Below are positions 63,547 through 64,000 of a stretch of DNA of 64,000 nucleotides, one piece after another. Position 1 is the first letter of the stretch. The number at the start of each line of letters is the position of its first letter. The stretch is from the NCBI RefSeq assembly GCF_009696685.2, contig NZ_CP102355.1, positions 1,971,501 through 2,035,500 of the forward strand, read 5' to 3'. Position numbers and translations under genes: made by a program. This DNA is from Paracoccus sp. SMMA_5_TC (GTDB lineage Bacteria > Pseudomonadota > Alphaproteobacteria > Rhodobacterales > Rhodobacteraceae). A model generated the notes under the pieces. It did not search any database. It saw nothing but the letters and a program-made list of their open reading frames with translations, and was not told the origin of the DNA.

Positions 63547-64000
63547 ATGCCGCCGCCCAGGAAGGTCGATCAGCTGCCGCCGGAGATCCGGGACTGGCTT
63601 CAGCAGACCCTGCGCGAGCGCGGGTTTTCCGATTATGTCGCCATTACCGAGGAGCTGAACGAGAAGCTGGCCGAGGCCGGCAAGGTGATCAGCTTTCACC
63701 ACGCCACGGTGCATCGGTTCAGCCAGGAATACCGCGAATTCGTCAAGACCCAGGAAACCGCCAGCGCCTGGGCGCAGGAATGGATGCTGGAGAACGGGCT
63801 CGAGGAGGAGGCCAAGCGCCACAATGTGCTGTTCCAGATGATCACGGCCCTGGCGTTCAAGGTGATGGAGAAGCAGCTGGGCAAGGAGGGCGACGAAATC
63901 GACCCCAGGGAGCTGCACTTCATCGGTCGCATGCTCAAGGATGTCATGGCGTCCTCGGGGATCCGCCAGCAGATGATCGCGGCCGAGCGCAAGCAGCAGG
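63547..64000 (+). CDS. Mu gp27-family protein (DUF3486), 5' part
   Basis: 151 codons are visible; the gene runs off the window. The opening RKVDQLPPEIRDWLQQTLRERGFSD and SFHHATVHRFSQEYREF match the DUF3486 family, thought to be the small terminase subunit of Mu-like phages. It begins the packaging/head genes. Confidence 0.88.
   Translation, partial: MPPPRKVDQLPPEIRDWLQQTLRERGFSDYVAITEELNEKLAEAGKVISFHHATVHRFSQEYREFVKTQETASAWAQEWMLENGLEEEAKRHNVLFQMITALAFKVMEKQLGKEGDEIDPRELHFIGRMLKDVMASSGIRQQMIAAERKQQ

Larger units (their letters stand above)
49673..64000. mobile_element. Mu-like transposable prophage, left half (right side beyond window)
   Basis: Gene order matches Mu-like phages: repressor, small early genes, transposase A, target protein B, small early genes, HU, gp16-type, Mor, lysozyme/holin, DUF2730, gp26-like and gp27-like. 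The left edge is not exact: it must lie left of the end-repeat cluster at 49756-49890, and a TG start at 49673 is one possibility. The right end is outside the window, so completeness cannot be judged. Confidence 0.88.

Overview
The window reads as chromosomal DNA of a high-GC alphaproteobacterium of the Rhodobacterales, most likely Paracoccus or a close relative. Supporting signs are the codon use, the DUF6456/DUF6477 pair, IalB, the BigR-type sulfide regulator, a CGTT-type EcfG promoter, and a Rhodobacter/Paracoccus-style Mu-like prophage. No species can be fixed from sequence alone.

Layout. (1) 1-12090: one long + strand cluster for aerobic CoA-dependent breakdown of an aromatic acid. It starts inside a 2-aminobenzoyl-CoA monooxygenase/reductase-type gene. 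It continues with SDR, MarR regulator, enoyl-CoA hydratase, acyl-CoA dehydrogenase, thioesterase, RidA, aromatic acid-CoA ligase, a complete Liv-type ABC importer and an arylformamidase-like hydrolase; the best fit is anthranilate (kynurenine branch). (2) 12.1-24.5 kb: housekeeping genes, namely tRNA-Leu(CAA), lipA, terC-like, peroxiredoxin, DUF6456/DUF6477, HerA-like ATPase, ialB, NCS2 permease, tRNA-Val(CAC), HU-like, lon and csbD. A 460-base gap at 18.2-18.7 kb holds two + strand terminators without any upstream reading frame, so it may encode small RNAs. (3) 24.9-32.5 kb: glycosyltransferase-like gene, a two-gene module for alpha-ketoglutarate semialdehyde (probably hydroxyproline) catabolism, and a minus-strand group of MarR regulator with cysteine tail, exported protein, redoxin and NnrS. 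(4) 32.7-47.6 kb: inorganic ion handling. This includes SulP plus universal stress protein, a fluoride riboswitch with crcB and an EamA gene, TSUP, modABC with a divergent excisionase-HTH/PBP regulator, a bigR/YeeE/YeeE/persulfide-dioxygenase sulfide operon, a second SulP, chaC, and arsR-acr3-arsH. (5) 47.8-49.7 kb: an orphan capsule-type ABC permease and a frameshifted gene, a scarred junction. (6) About 49.7 kb to the window end: the left half of a Mu-like transposable prophage. It carries clustered 13-bp end-type repeats, a minus-strand arm (nuclease, DNA adenine methylase, unknown, S24 repressor), three 16-bp operators, then the early genes (ParB-like, MuA, MuB, HU, Mor), lysis genes and the start of the head genes.

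The most interesting points are the prophage control region (end-type repeat next to a triple operator), the duplicated operator around modA and its regulator, the fluoride riboswitch, the possible small RNAs at 18.2-18.6 kb, and the MarR/redoxin/NnrS group with an NsrR-like palindrome. All functions are inferred by reading the sequence; no search was run.
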